A DNA stretch of 64,000 bases from Acidobacteriaceae bacterium (GTDB lineage Bacteria; Acidobacteriota; Terriglobia; Terriglobales; Acidobacteriaceae), in contig PLSM01000108.1 of NCBI GenBank assembly GCA_003165075.1, positions 1 to 64,000 of the forward strand, written 5' to 3'. The notes beneath the pieces were generated by a model. It was not told where the DNA came from. It did no database searches and worked only from the letters and a program-made list of their open reading frames with translations. Both the position numbers and the translations under genes were made by a program. Numbering within the stretch: the stretch's first letter is position 1; each line of letters begins with the position of its first letter. Positions 46,333-55,398 of this stretch are shown one piece after another.

Positions 46333-48156
46333 TCAGCGCACGCGGAGGACGATGATAGTTTCGTCGTCGAAGCGGTCGCGCGTGCCCTGGAAACGGGTGA
46401 CGTCGGCCATGATGGCATCGGCAATGACGGCGGCGGGCTTCTCGCGGTGAGCGCAGAGCAGACTGGCCAGCCGCTCGGAACCATACATCTCTTCCTGCTC
46501 GTTCTCGGCATCCAGAATGCCGTCGGAGATGAAGATGACCGCGTCGCCAGGCTGGGTAGCCAGGTTGAATTCCTCGTACGTTGCGTTTGGGAACATGCCC
46601 AGGGGGAGCCCTTCTGCGCGCACGGTTATCGTCTCTCCACTGCGGCAAAAGATGGGCTGAACGGCGCCGGAATTGGCCACCTGCAAGGTGCGGTTTTCGT
46701 CGTTCCACAAGGCGAAGAGCATGGCCACATACTGCGATTCGAGGCGGCGCTCCTGCAAGGCGTCGTTGAGAGTGGTCAGCATGGCGGCGGGTTCAGGGCG
46801 CTGCTGGGCCGCGGCGCGCATGATTCCGCTTACCAGCGCGGCAAACAAGGCCGCCGGCGCGGCTTTCCCGCTTACGTCGCCAAGAACGATGGCGGTGTGG
46901 CCGGGGCCGTACTCCACAAAGTCGTATAAATCGCCGCCGATGGTGCGTGCGGGCAGAAAGCGCACTGCCAGTTCCGCATTGGTGTGTTGCGGCGGGGAGG
47001 TGGGCAACAGGCGCAATTGCACTTCGCGGGCCATGGCGATGTCCCGCTCAAGCTGCTGCTCCTGTCGCTTTACCGCCTGGTAGAGGCGAGCGTTTTCGAT
47101 TGCGATGGCCACCTGTGCGGCCATGGTGGTGAGCATGCGCTCATGCTCTTGATTAAAGAAGGCCGTCCGGGTGTGTTCCAGGTCCATGACGCCGATGATG
47201 CGGCCCTTGTGAAAAAGGGGCACAATCAGCTCGGAGCGCGTTTCGGGATTCATGGGCAAATAGCGTGATTCCTTGCGCACGTCGGGCACGTTGATGGGCC
47301 GCCACTCGCGGACCGCGGCGCCTACCAGGCCGCTGGTGATGGGAATGCGGCGCAGAGGAGCATGTGCAAAGCCAAAGCGCCAGGCATAGCGCGTGATGAG
47401 CGTCTCGCCTTTCTCGTCGAGCAGCATGATGCTGAACATCTGGTAGTCGATGAGGCGGCGAAGCAACTGGCCCACCTTGGCCAACAGCAGGTCGAGGTCG
47501 AGGATGGAGATGATTTCAGTCGAGATTTCGTTGAGGACCGCCAGGGTCTGGGCCTGACGGGAAACGCGGGCATAGAGGCGGGCATTCTCAATGGCCTGGG
47601 CGATGCGCGACGCGGTGAGGGTAAGCAGATGCAGGTGTTCAGGGCGGAAATAGCCTGCCTCCTCGCTTTCCAGGTCCATGACGCCGATAAGGCGGTTCTT
47701 GGCGATCAGCGGCACAGCCAGTTCGGAGCGCACGTCGGGATTGGCCGCAATGTAGTTGGGCTCGGTAGAGACGTCGTTAAGCAGCACTGCCTGCCGCGTG
47801 AGCGCTACCTGCCCGACCACGCCTTTGCCCACGGGAAAGCGCATGCGCTGCACCTCCGGAGTGTGGCCGATCTGAAACCGCATGCGAAGGTCGTGGGCTC
47901 GATCGTTGAGCAGGAAGATGGCGAAGATGCGGTAATGAATGACCGCGCGCACCAGTTCGGAGGTGCGGTTGAGCAGCGTTTCAAGGTCGAGGGTAGTGTT
48001 GAGCGCGTCTGCCATCTGCGCCAGGTAGGTGAGATCGGCAGTCTCGATCCGCACATTCGTAGGGTCGAGATGGGCGTGCGGATTCTCAGAATTGGCGGGG
48101 CGGTAATCGCCCTCGTACTCGTGTCGTTCAGGCCGCGTTGGTGGATTGGATTCCAT
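46333..48156 (-). CDS. GAF-GAF-SpoIIE PP2C-type phosphatase
   Basis: 607 aa, cytosolic. GAF domain 1 at about 35-180 (LDLETLLNRTSELVRAVI), GAF 2 at about 190-340 (VGAAVREWRPINVPDVRKES), then a coiled-coil linker (QAVKRQEQQLERDIAMAREVQ) and a SpoIIE PP2C domain (GGDLYDFVEYGPGHTAIVLGDVSGKAA ... FISDGILDAEN). The Asp residues that bind Mn2+ are present. Such proteins dephosphorylate anti-anti-sigma factors in partner-switching circuits; no STAS or kinase partner is encoded nearby. Confidence 0.92.
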   Translation of the reverse strand: MESNPPTRPERHEYEGDYRPANSENPHAHLDPTNVRIETADLTYLAQMADALNTTLDLETLLNRTSELVRAVIHYRIFAIFLLNDRAHDLRMRFQIGHTPEVQRMRFPVGKGVVGQVALTRQAVLLNDVSTEPNYIAANPDVRSELAVPLIAKNRLIGVMDLESEEAGYFRPEHLHLLTLTASRIAQAIENARLYARVSRQAQTLAVLNEISTEIISILDLDLLLAKVGQLLRRLIDYQMFSIMLLDEKGETLITRYAWRFGFAHAPLRRIPITSGLVGAAVREWRPINVPDVRKESRYLPMNPETRSELIVPLFHKGRIIGVMDLEHTRTAFFNQEHERMLTTMAAQVAIAIENARLYQAVKRQEQQLERDIAMAREVQLRLLPTSPPQHTNAELAVRFLPARTIGGDLYDFVEYGPGHTAIVLGDVSGKAAPAALFAALVSGIMRAAAQQRPEPAAMLTTLNDALQERRLESQYVAMLFALWNDENRTLQVANSGAVQPIFCRSGETITVRAEGLPLGMFPNATYEEFNLATQPGDAVIFISDGILDAENEQEEMYGSERLASLLCAHREKPAAVIADAIMADVTRFQGTRDRFDDETIIVLRVR

Positions 48157-48248
48157 GGGTGTCGAAGGGAATCATAGCGCATCGCGACGTTCGATGTTGG
48201 CGGAACCGGCGAATCCGTGACATGGCTGGCCGCGCATGCCAACTCTTC

Positions 48249-49445
48249 TCAGATGGGCCTGGTATGCACAATTTCAAACCGCCTCTTCAGGCGCAGAAAA
48301 GGAGCCTCAAGAAAGGTGTAGGAAATTGCCGCGGCAGACATCGTAAGAAGCAGGGATAGCAAGGCTGAGGCTGCCAGGTACTGAAGTCCATGGAGCGGCC
48401 GGAAGCAGGCCTGAACAAACTCGATTGCAAGCAGGTGATACACATATAGCCCATACGATATCTTGCCCAGGCCGGCGGCCCACCGCGGCATGTGGGACGG
48501 ACCCATCATGCAAAACCCTTGAAGGACAGCGGCGCATCCCAGCGCGATCAACCCGTAAGCGATCATCAGCTCCAACCCGCTCGCCGCCGCTCCTGCTTGC
48601 GCAGGTTGCTTGGCGCCGAAAGCGAAGCATGCGAAAAACCAGAGGACCGGCCCTGTGAGGGCCAGGGCAAGTCCGATGCCGGGCTTGCGCCACACGATGT
48701 GGCTTTTTGCCAGTGCGAGCAGGATTCCGGTGGCAAACATTTCAAACTGCACAAACGTGTTGGGCCAAACCGTAGCGCCCGTGTCGACATGGCGTTGTCC
48801 CAGAATAAAGAGTGTGATGTTCGCGGCAACAAGAAAGAAGAGCGCGCACACCACCAGTCCACACCTCGTAAAGCAGCGCATTGCCCATGGCCACAGAAGA
48901 TAGAACTGTTCCTCGACGGAGATGCTCCACAGAGGATTCATGGGATTGTGCAGCCATCCAAATGCGGCGCAATAGACATTCCCGGCGAAAAGCAGGTACC
49001 ACACGAAGGCGGTGAGATCGCTTCGTTGATGGACCAACAGCGCAAGAGTGATGCCTATGGCGATTCCAAAAAAATAAAGAGGCCATATTCTCAGAATCCT
49101 GCGAACGTAGAACTTCCGCACCGAAACAGCGCCGCTGTTCTTGCGTTCACTCAGCAGCAGCTCGGTGATCAGGTAGGCGCTGAGAGTGAAAAACAGGCAA
49201 AGACCCATGGCACATGCTTCGTCAAGCGCCAGAGGAACACGCCAACTCTCCGCGCCGGTCGAGGCAAAGAAGGGATACGGTCCCATGCGAATGGGCGGAA
49301 GAAAGTGATGAATGAAAACGAAGAGAAAGGCCAGAAAGCGGACCACATCCAATTCGGGCCGATAACCGCGCACCTGTTCATTGCCGGCGTTGTTTGCTGC
49401 TGGGACTGCCAGCGTATTTCCGGGAGTTACGCCCAAGGCGCGCAC
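48249..49445 (-). CDS. Acyltransferase 3 family membrane protein
   Basis: 398 aa from a GTG start. Ten or so membrane helices; the family signature is visible: YRPELDVVRFLAFLFVFIHHF (His), GLCLFFTLSAYLITELLL, VRKFYVRRILRIWPLYF and NPLWSISVEEQFYLLWP. These enzymes O-acylate exported sugars or peptidoglycan. No O-antigen cluster is adjacent, so the target is unknown. Confidence 0.88.
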   Translation of the reverse strand: MRALGVTPGNTLAVPAANNAGNEQVRGYRPELDVVRFLAFLFVFIHHFLPPIRMGPYPFFASTGAESWRVPLALDEACAMGLCLFFTLSAYLITELLLSERKNSGAVSVRKFYVRRILRIWPLYFFGIAIGITLALLVHQRSDLTAFVWYLLFAGNVYCAAFGWLHNPMNPLWSISVEEQFYLLWPWAMRCFTRCGLVVCALFFLVAANITLFILGQRHVDTGATVWPNTFVQFEMFATGILLALAKSHIVWRKPGIGLALALTGPVLWFFACFAFGAKQPAQAGAAASGLELMIAYGLIALGCAAVLQGFCMMGPSHMPRWAAGLGKISYGLYVYHLLAIEFVQACFRPLHGLQYLAASALLSLLLTMSAAAISYTFLEAPFLRLKRRFEIVHTRPI

Positions 49446-49492
49446 ACCTCGCCCATTTATACCACGAGCGATTTGAGCGATTCGCGAGGCTC

Positions 49493-50248
49493 CTATTCCG
49501 CTCCCAGCTCGCGGACGATCGAGACCGAGGCAGAGGCGCCGATGCGGTTGGCGCCGGCTTCAAGCAGGGAACGTACGTCCGCCAGGGTGCGAATACCTCC
49601 CGCGGCCTTGACGCCGCAGCGGGCACCGGCTACGCCGCGCAGCAGGGCAACGTCGGCAGCGGTGGCGCCTCCGGTGGAAAAGCCGGTAGAAGTCTTGATG
49701 AAGTCCGCGCCGGCCTGGATGGCGATTTCCGCGCCGCGCAGTTTTTCCTCCACGGTAAGCAGGGCGGTCTCAAGAATCACCTTAAGCAGCGCGCCGTGAT
49801 GATGGGCAACGGTCGCGGCCGCGTGAATGGTGTGCTCCACGGCTTGCCGGTTGCCGCTCTTCAGATAGCCGATGGGGATCACCATATCCAACTCGCGCAC
49901 GCCCAGCCGCGCCAGGGCGGCAGCCTCCTGCCGCAAGGTAGAAGCCAGGGAGGCGCCAAGAGGAAAACCGATAGTCGCGCCCACGGGGATTCCGGTGCCT
50001 GAGAGCACGCTGACGGCGGTAGAGGCCCATATCGGGTTGACCATGGCGCAGGCGAAGCGGTACCGGATAGCCTCGTCGCAGAGACTTTCGATCTGCTCGC
50101 CGGTGGCTTCCGGCTTGAGCAGGGTGTGATCGATCACCGCGGCCAGGGCCTGCCAACTGGCGAGCGTCTGGCGTGCAAATGCGGCCGCATCGAAGCTGCC
50201 GTGATCGAACTCGATATCCTCTTCGCGGATGGGCGTGACGACATTCAT
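49493..50248 (-). CDS. deoC: Deoxyribose-phosphate aldolase
   Basis: 251 aa from ATG 50248, chosen because GGAAGGAG sits eight bases upstream; the ORF track start at 50356 is less likely. DeoC cleaves 2-deoxyribose-5-phosphate to glyceraldehyde-3-phosphate and acetaldehyde. Motifs: IDHTLLKPEAT, ELDMVIPIGYLKSG, KVILETALLT, the Schiff-base Lys in GADFIKTSTGFSTGGAT and GVKAAGGIRTLADV. Standard length and apparently monocistronic. Confidence 0.94.
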   Translation of the reverse strand: MNVVTPIREEDIEFDHGSFDAAAFARQTLASWQALAAVIDHTLLKPEATGEQIESLCDEAIRYRFACAMVNPIWASTAVSVLSGTGIPVGATIGFPLGASLASTLRQEAAALARLGVRELDMVIPIGYLKSGNRQAVEHTIHAAATVAHHHGALLKVILETALLTVEEKLRGAEIAIQAGADFIKTSTGFSTGGATAADVALLRGVAGARCGVKAAGGIRTLADVRSLLEAGANRIGASASVSIVRELGAE

Positions 50249-50386
50249 GGGCAAAGCTCCTTCCCGCGGGCGCTGCACTTCGCAGCGATTCACCGGGGAG
50301 TCTACGGGAGAAGAGTATAGAGCCTGGCGGAGCACCGTACCAAATGGCGGACGCATTCCAGCTCGAGAGACGATCGATTCAAGCCG

Positions 50387-51574
50387 TCAGGATCGGAACA
50401 CATTGCGAATGGCGTTGAGATAATCCATGCCATGTACTGAATCCGGCTCGAGATAACTGCCCTCGGTCCACTCGTTCCACGCGTTGATGGTGATGATCTG
50501 GGGCTGATTTCCGCCGCGTTCCACAAAGGATTTGGCCTGCATTAAACCTTGTTGAAAAAGTTCTGGTCTATTGTTCTTCAGAATGGGTGTATAAGGGTAG
50601 GTCCCTTGCTGGAACATGTCGGACTGGCAGGTGCGCGGGCTTGGATCCCAGCCCATGCTCACGTTGGGGTGATAGGGAACTCCGAAAATGCCTTCAGCCT
50701 GGTTCCAGTAGACCGGTGCATGCTCCAGGGCAACCTGGTACTCGGTCGCGGGGAATGTAGGGAAAGCCTGGTGGTGCGCCCAGGTGTACGAGGTTGTGCT
50801 TCTCACTCCAAGAAGCGTCACGACCTGGCGCACGTTGGCGATTTCCTGCGCTCCCCAAGCTACCGCATTCAGATGTAGGTCGCGGAAACCGGCGCTTTGT
50901 GTCTTTTGGCGAAAACGATCAAAGGCGGTCCTGGCAACCTCGATGCCGCCCATGCGGTCGATCATCTGCCCCAGCAGGTAGATTGAAAAATATGGCGCGC
51001 CATCGATACAAAGGTACGAAGGGTCGCGGAAGTAGTGGGAGATCACGTAGTCGGTTGCCGCCTCGAATCGAGCAGGGTCATACGTTCCCGCAAAGGAGGC
51101 CGGCGGATTTGGTTGGGCGATACGGGCGGGGATGAGATCGATCCAATCGTGGTTGGCCCACATCAGGCAGAAGCGGACGTCGGCCTTGTTCTCGGCGTGC
51201 AAATAGCCTCGCTCCAGGCCTCTTTCAAGAAAGGGCTTGCCTTCGTACCAGTACCAATCGAAGATGAAGTGCGTGATTCGGGCTGTGTGGGCCGCGGCAA
51301 TTTTCCGCTCAAAGACCCGGGGGTCCGACTCGTCCAGGTATCCCCAGGCAGGCACCTTGGGCTGCTGATGGCCCGGGAACTTGGGCTCAGCGCGCTTCAA
51401 GGCCTCCCATTCTGTCCAGCCTTTTCCGTGCAGCAACTCCATGCGCGGATCCACATGAAAATTTGGAAAATAATAGGCCCCGACCAGCCATTCACTCGGT
51501 TGAGGCCGATCCACTGTAGTGGCCAGGGCCGCATAGGCCCCTGTCTTTACGAAATCGCGGCGATTGATATTCGT
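50387..51574 (-). CDS. WbsX/GH99-like protein with a Tat signal, apparent ACG start
   Basis: The first canonical start (GTG 51514) gives 375 aa beginning DRPQPSEWLVGAYYFPNFH. The fold is WbsX/GH99-like (GWTEWEALKRAEPKFPGHQQP, HFIFDWYWYEGKPFLERGL, TINAWNEWTEG). Reading upstream in frame gives a twin-arginine signal, NINRRDFVKTGAYAALATT, beginning at an ACG (51574) with GAGGA a few bases upstream. The ACG occupies the position expected for ATG. Either a rare ACG start is used or a point change has weakened export. The substrate would be a glycan. Confidence 0.72.
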   Translation of the reverse strand, partial: TNINRRDFVKTGAYAALATTVDRPQPSEWLVGAYYFPNFHVDPRMELLHGKGWTEWEALKRAEPKFPGHQQPKVPAWGYLDESDPRVFERKIAAAHTARITHFIFDWYWYEGKPFLERGLERGYLHAENKADVRFCLMWANHDWIDLIPARIAQPNPPASFAGTYDPARFEAATDYVISHYFRDPSYLCIDGAPYFSIYLLGQMIDRMGGIEVARTAFDRFRQKTQSAGFRDLHLNAVAWGAQEIANVRQVVTLLGVRSTTSYTWAHHQAFPTFPATEYQVALEHAPVYWNQAEGIFGVPYHPNVSMGWDPSPRTCQSDMFQQGTYPYTPILKNNRPELFQQGLMQAKSFVERGGNQPQIITINAWNEWTEGSYLEPDSVHGMDYLNAIRNVFRS

Positions 51575-51796
51575 GTGCTTCCTCTTTCACTTGCAGTCGT
51601 CCATCGCCGGAGTCTATTCCGGATGGTCGGGCGACATGAGGCAAATTTACGCAGCACCTTCAAACTAAAGGACTTACAGATTCTAAATCGCTTAAACTTC
51701 CGATAAGACCTCTGAGAACGCACCGCCCGGTCATCGCTTCTGCAATTTTTCAGCAAAAAACCCGATATATGGATGATGTCGGGTAACTTTGCAGGA

Positions 51797-51826
51797 GTAA
51801 AAAAGAAGCCCACCGTGAAGGTGGGC
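51797..51826 (-). terminator. Rho-independent terminator of the small HTH gene
   Basis: On the minus strand GCCCACC-TTCAC-GGTGGGC is followed by TTCTTTTTT, a clear intrinsic terminator 20 bases after the stop of the 69-aa gene. Confidence 0.85.
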
Positions 51827-51846
51827 ATTCACTGCAAATCAGTTTA

Positions 51847-52056
51847 CTACTTGTTTTGGAGCCGGGTGCCCACGCGAAACAAGACAGACTCTGGGATGCG
51901 GATGCTGGTGTAGCGGCGCTTGTGCATCGTCTCTGGGCGCTCACTCCTGAGTACCCCCGGCTCATTTTCAAACAGATCACGAATGAAGTCGTCGGACCAC
52001 CCCCACAGACGAACGACGTCAGCCGGGCTGTAATGCTTCTCTAAAAGGGTGTCCAC
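51847..52056 (-). CDS. Small helix-turn-helix protein, possibly excisionase-like (69 aa)
   Basis: 69 aa from GTG 52056, with AGGAG seven bases upstream. The pattern YSPADVVRLWGWSDDFIRDLFENEPGV resembles the winged-helix/HTH of AlpA or excisionase proteins, followed by a basic wing (MHKRRYTSIRIPESVLFR). It has its own terminator. The place, at the border of the mobile zone, fits a remnant of an integrated element, but no integrase is present. The family assignment is tentative. Confidence 0.6.
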   Translation of the reverse strand: MDTLLEKHYSPADVVRLWGWSDDFIRDLFENEPGVLRSERPETMHKRRYTSIRIPESVLFRVGTRLQNK

Positions 52057-52200
52057 GAGAGGCTCCTGCTAGCTAGTACAGCCGGGGTCGTCGTTTCGCG
52101 GGTTTTTTCAGGAATTATTTTTCACAACAATTCTGCAGGTGTCTCCGCGGGAACCGGGGTTGCCGTCTCACTTCTCCAGCGGGCGCGAATAAATAGGGCG

Positions 52201-52260
52201 CCACACCAAGGACTCACAGGGGTACCGCTTGGAGTCGGGTCAGGTGAGTCCTTGGTGTGG
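52201..52260. repeat. 17-bp perfect inverted repeat
   Basis: CCACACCAAGGACTCAC (52201-52217) and GTGAGTCCTTGGTGTGG (52244-52260) are perfect reverse complements separated by 26 bases. They stand at the left edge of the truncated ISNCY unit and even overlap its first codons. It may be a footprint of an earlier terminal repeat or a hairpin; no partner copy is seen at the right end. Confidence 0.7.
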
Positions 52261-53404
52261 TGGTTATGCGGCTTCTTCCCCGGTAAGGCACTCGACGCCA
52301 AGCAGCAGGCGCGTGCCGAAGGAGCAGGCCGAAGAGGTTCTGAGCTTGTATCGGGACAGGTACTTCGATCTGAACGTTCGGCACTTTCATAAGAAGCTCG
52401 GTGAGGAACATCAGATCGGTTTGAGCTACACCTGGGTTAAGCAGGCGTTGCAGGCAGCCGGTCTGGTGAAGCGCAAGGCCAGGCGCGGGGTGCATCGCAA
52501 GCGGCGTGAGCGGCGTCCACTGCCGGGGATGATGCTGCACATCGACGGCAGCGAACACCGGTGGTTTCAGGATGAGCGTCGGCACGACCTGATCGTGATC
52601 CTGGACGACGCCACCAGCGAGATCTACTATGCGCAGCTGGCCGAGGAGGAAACGACCGCCACCGTGATGGTTGGGCTGCGTGCGGTGATTGAACAGAAGG
52701 GGCTGTTCTGTTCGCTCTATTCCGACCGTGAGGCTCATTTCTGGCTGACGCCGAAGAGCGGTGGCAAGGTCGATTATGAGCGTCCCACGCAGGTGGGCCG
52801 TGCCATGAAGGAACTTAGCGTGCATATGATTCCGGCCTACTCTCCGCAGGCGCGAGGCCGCTCGGAACGCAACTTCTCTACTTGGCAGGGACGGCTGCCG
52901 CAGGAGTTGCGATTGCGCGGGATCAGAACTCTGGAAGGGGCCAACAAGTTTCTCAACGAGCACTACATCGCCGAGTTCAACAGCCGCTTCACGGTGCCGG
53001 CAGCGCAGCGCGGAACGGCGTTCATATCCTGCCGGCACAGGAATCTGGAGATGATCTTCACGCAACGGTACGAGCGCACAGTTGATCGGGACAACACCGT
53101 ACGCTTCAACAACCTGGTCATGCAGCTCGAGCGTGCCCACTGGCGCCACACCTTGGCCGGATGCAAGGCGATCATCCATCAACATCTGGACACTACTTTG
53201 ACCCTCATGATCGCAGGGCATCGCATCGGACACTACAGCGCAGAAGGAAAACTCCTGACGCCGCTGACCAAAAAACAAATCAAGGCCGTGGAAAAGACGT
53301 TAAAAGGAAAAGTCCAAAAACAGACTTTCCCTCTCAACTTGCAAATCCCGCACACAACACGGGATTCGCACTTTCCCGCCGCCTCTACTACGGCTGATGA
53401 TTAA
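52229..53404 (+). pseudogene. ISNCY-type transposase, 5'-truncated
   Basis: 391-aa open frame. An integrase-type rve core is clear: MMLHIDGSEHRWF with first Asp, IVILDDATSEIYYA (second Asp), VHMIPAYSPQARGRSERNF (Glu). N-terminal residues before RRVPKEQAEEVLSLYR look like run-in sequence, and the usual N-terminal DNA-binding helix-turn-helix (about 60 residues) is missing, so the gene is probably 5'-truncated. The presumed right end (GGACATTTTCA...CTTGCTAACGACA) is split by the ISL3 element. A matching left end was not found. Confidence 0.75.
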
Positions 53405-53446
53405 CAATCCGGACACTTCACTCGCTACCAAAAGCGGACATTTTCA

Positions 53447-55213
53447 GGTTCTTCGTCACTTTTGGTGAACCACGATTGGTACTTTGCCTGGCGGCGTCGT
53501 CACAGTAGAAATGTGGCATGCTCTGGTGGTCTCCGGCAGAAGCCGATGAAGCACAGAACATTGTTGCCGGATGCCGGTGAAGTGGTGTTGGATCAGTTGA
53601 TGGTCGAGGGCAACTGTCGGCTCGTGATGGTGCTGCGAGCGGCGGGTGAGGCGGGTTGTTGCCCAAGTTGCCGGAACGAGTCACGGCGCATTCACAGCCG
53701 TTACAAGCGACGGCTGAAGGACCTCCCTTGGGAAGGGATTCCCGTTCAGATAGACCTGCGCGTTCGCCGGTTCTTTTGCCGCACGGAAAACTGCGGACAT
53801 CAGATATTTACTGAGCGCCTTCCGAGCACAGTGCAGCGATACGCCCGGCGTACCTGCCGATTGAGCGCGTCGCTGGAGCAGATTACTCAGGCGCTGGGCG
53901 GGTCAGCAGGATCTCGGTTGGCGCAGCAACTCGGGATATTGGCTAGCGGTTCGACACTACTCCGCCAGTTGCGCCGTAAGGTGATAGTGCGTTCCGCTCG
54001 TGCTCCTCGGGTGTTGGGCATCGATGATTGGGCATGGCGCAAGGGGCACCGATACGGCACGATTCTTTGTGACCTTGAGCGCGGCAAGGTCGTCGATCTG
54101 CTGCCGGATCGCAGCACAGAGAGTACTGCGCAATGGCTTCGAACTCATCCTGGAGCAGAGATTGTCAGCCGGGATCGAGCCAGTTTGTATGCCCAGGCGG
54201 CGACGGCAGCCGCGCCGCAGGCTGTGCAAGTTGCCGACCGTTGGCATCTTCTTCACAACTTGAGCGAGGCACTTATCGGCGCCCTCGTGCCGCACCATCG
54301 TTTGCTGGTAGAGGCCGCACAGGCGTCGGCAAGCAAGACAGAGGCGCCTGTTACTCTGCCGGTCCTCCAAGCTGTCGTGACGAAGCCAGCCTCTCGATAC
54401 CATAAGAAGCAGGAACACAATCGTGAACGTCGTCTCGCAACCTATCAAGCAGTGATGGAGCAAATCTCGAAAGGCGTCACCCAGCACGACGCTGCCAAGA
54501 GCTGCGGGCTCGGCATACGGACGATTCGCCGCTGGATACGTGCTCGTGGATTTCCGGAACGAAAAGTTGGCGAGCGCAAATCTACAGTAGACGCATACAG
54601 TGAGTACCTGGAACAGCGCTGGAATGAGGGGTGCCACAATGCCACCCAACTCTGGCACGAGCTAAGTGCGAGAGGTTTCTCCGGCCAATCCCCAATCGTC
54701 CGTACCTGGGTTCGGAGGCGCTATGGTCCTCGAAAGTGCCGCACCGGACAACGACCTTCTTTCCACTCCCCGCAGCGGATATCTCAACGACAAACAGCAT
54801 GGACGTTGTTGAAGGAACCAGAGAATGCTCGGAGCTATCTCGAAGAATTATGCCGCAGATCACCGGAGATCGCGACCTGCGCTTCGGTGGCGCGGGAGTT
54901 CGTTCGCATCATTCGCGAGCGGGATGCAGTTGGTTGGAAGAAGTGGAAACAAGACGCAAAGACGAGCATGTTAGCCAGCTTCGCAAAGCACCTCTGCCAC
55001 GACGAGGCTGCGCTCATGGCCGCCCTTCATTATCCATGGAGCAACGGACCAGTCGAAGGACACGTTCACCGCCTGAAGCTAATCAAACGCTCGATGTATG
55101 GCCGCGCCAAATTCGATCTGCTTCGACTCCGCGTCGTAAATGTCGAATGAAATCCTCACCCTTCAAACAGACGCGAACAGCTGAGATCCCTTCACCAAAA
55201 GTGACGAAGAACC
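53447..55213 (+). mobile_element. Complete ISL3-family insertion sequence
   Basis: GGTTCTTCGTCACTTTTGGTGAA (53447-53469) and its perfect 23-bp reverse complement (55191-55213) bound one transposase gene. The eight bases CATTTTCA flank both ends (53439-53446 and 55214-55221), matching the 8-bp target duplication of ISL3 elements. Perfect repeats and an intact transposase suggest recent, possibly active insertion, into the right end of an ISNCY-type unit. Confidence 0.93.
53546..55150 (+). CDS. ISL3-family transposase
   Basis: 534 aa from ATG 53546 (the ORF track begins 28 codons earlier inside the terminal repeat). N-terminal zinc finger: CCPSCRNESRRIHSRY and FFCRTENCGHQIF. DDE core: VLGIDDWAWRKGHRYGT (first Asp pair) and IVSRDRASLYAQAA then VADRWHLLHNL; the Glu-containing C-terminal region has YPWSNGPVEGHVHRLKLIKR. 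All expected catalytic residues appear intact. It lies inside the terminal repeats of the ISL3 element. Confidence 0.93.
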   Translation: MKHRTLLPDAGEVVLDQLMVEGNCRLVMVLRAAGEAGCCPSCRNESRRIHSRYKRRLKDLPWEGIPVQIDLRVRRFFCRTENCGHQIFTERLPSTVQRYARRTCRLSASLEQITQALGGSAGSRLAQQLGILASGSTLLRQLRRKVIVRSARAPRVLGIDDWAWRKGHRYGTILCDLERGKVVDLLPDRSTESTAQWLRTHPGAEIVSRDRASLYAQAATAAAPQAVQVADRWHLLHNLSEALIGALVPHHRLLVEAAQASASKTEAPVTLPVLQAVVTKPASRYHKKQEHNRERRLATYQAVMEQISKGVTQHDAAKSCGLGIRTIRRWIRARGFPERKVGERKSTVDAYSEYLEQRWNEGCHNATQLWHELSARGFSGQSPIVRTWVRRRYGPRKCRTGQRPSFHSPQRISQRQTAWTLLKEPENARSYLEELCRRSPEIATCASVAREFVRIIRERDAVGWKKWKQDAKTSMLASFAKHLCHDEAALMAALHYPWSNGPVEGHVHRLKLIKRSMYGRAKFDLLRLRVVNVE

Positions 55214-55398
55214 CATTTTCACTTGCTAACGACACTGACGAATAGGCGGTAACTCGCCGAGAACCCGCCTTAAGGCTAGATGAGTGCTATGGCGATTTGC
55301 ACTAAGCCGCTAGCGCGGCAGGGTATGCTTCTGTGGCATTCGGTAACCGGAAATCCCTGCACGCGGAGCGCTGTCGATACGGCACTAGAGATTTTGCA

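Noticed and set aside
52214-53278. 354-aa ORF antisense to the ISNCY transposase
   Set aside because: Shadow frame; the plus strand shows a clear integrase core.
51575-55260. Integrated prophage or ICE
   Set aside because: Only a small HTH gene and IS elements; no integrase, att repeats, or structural genes.
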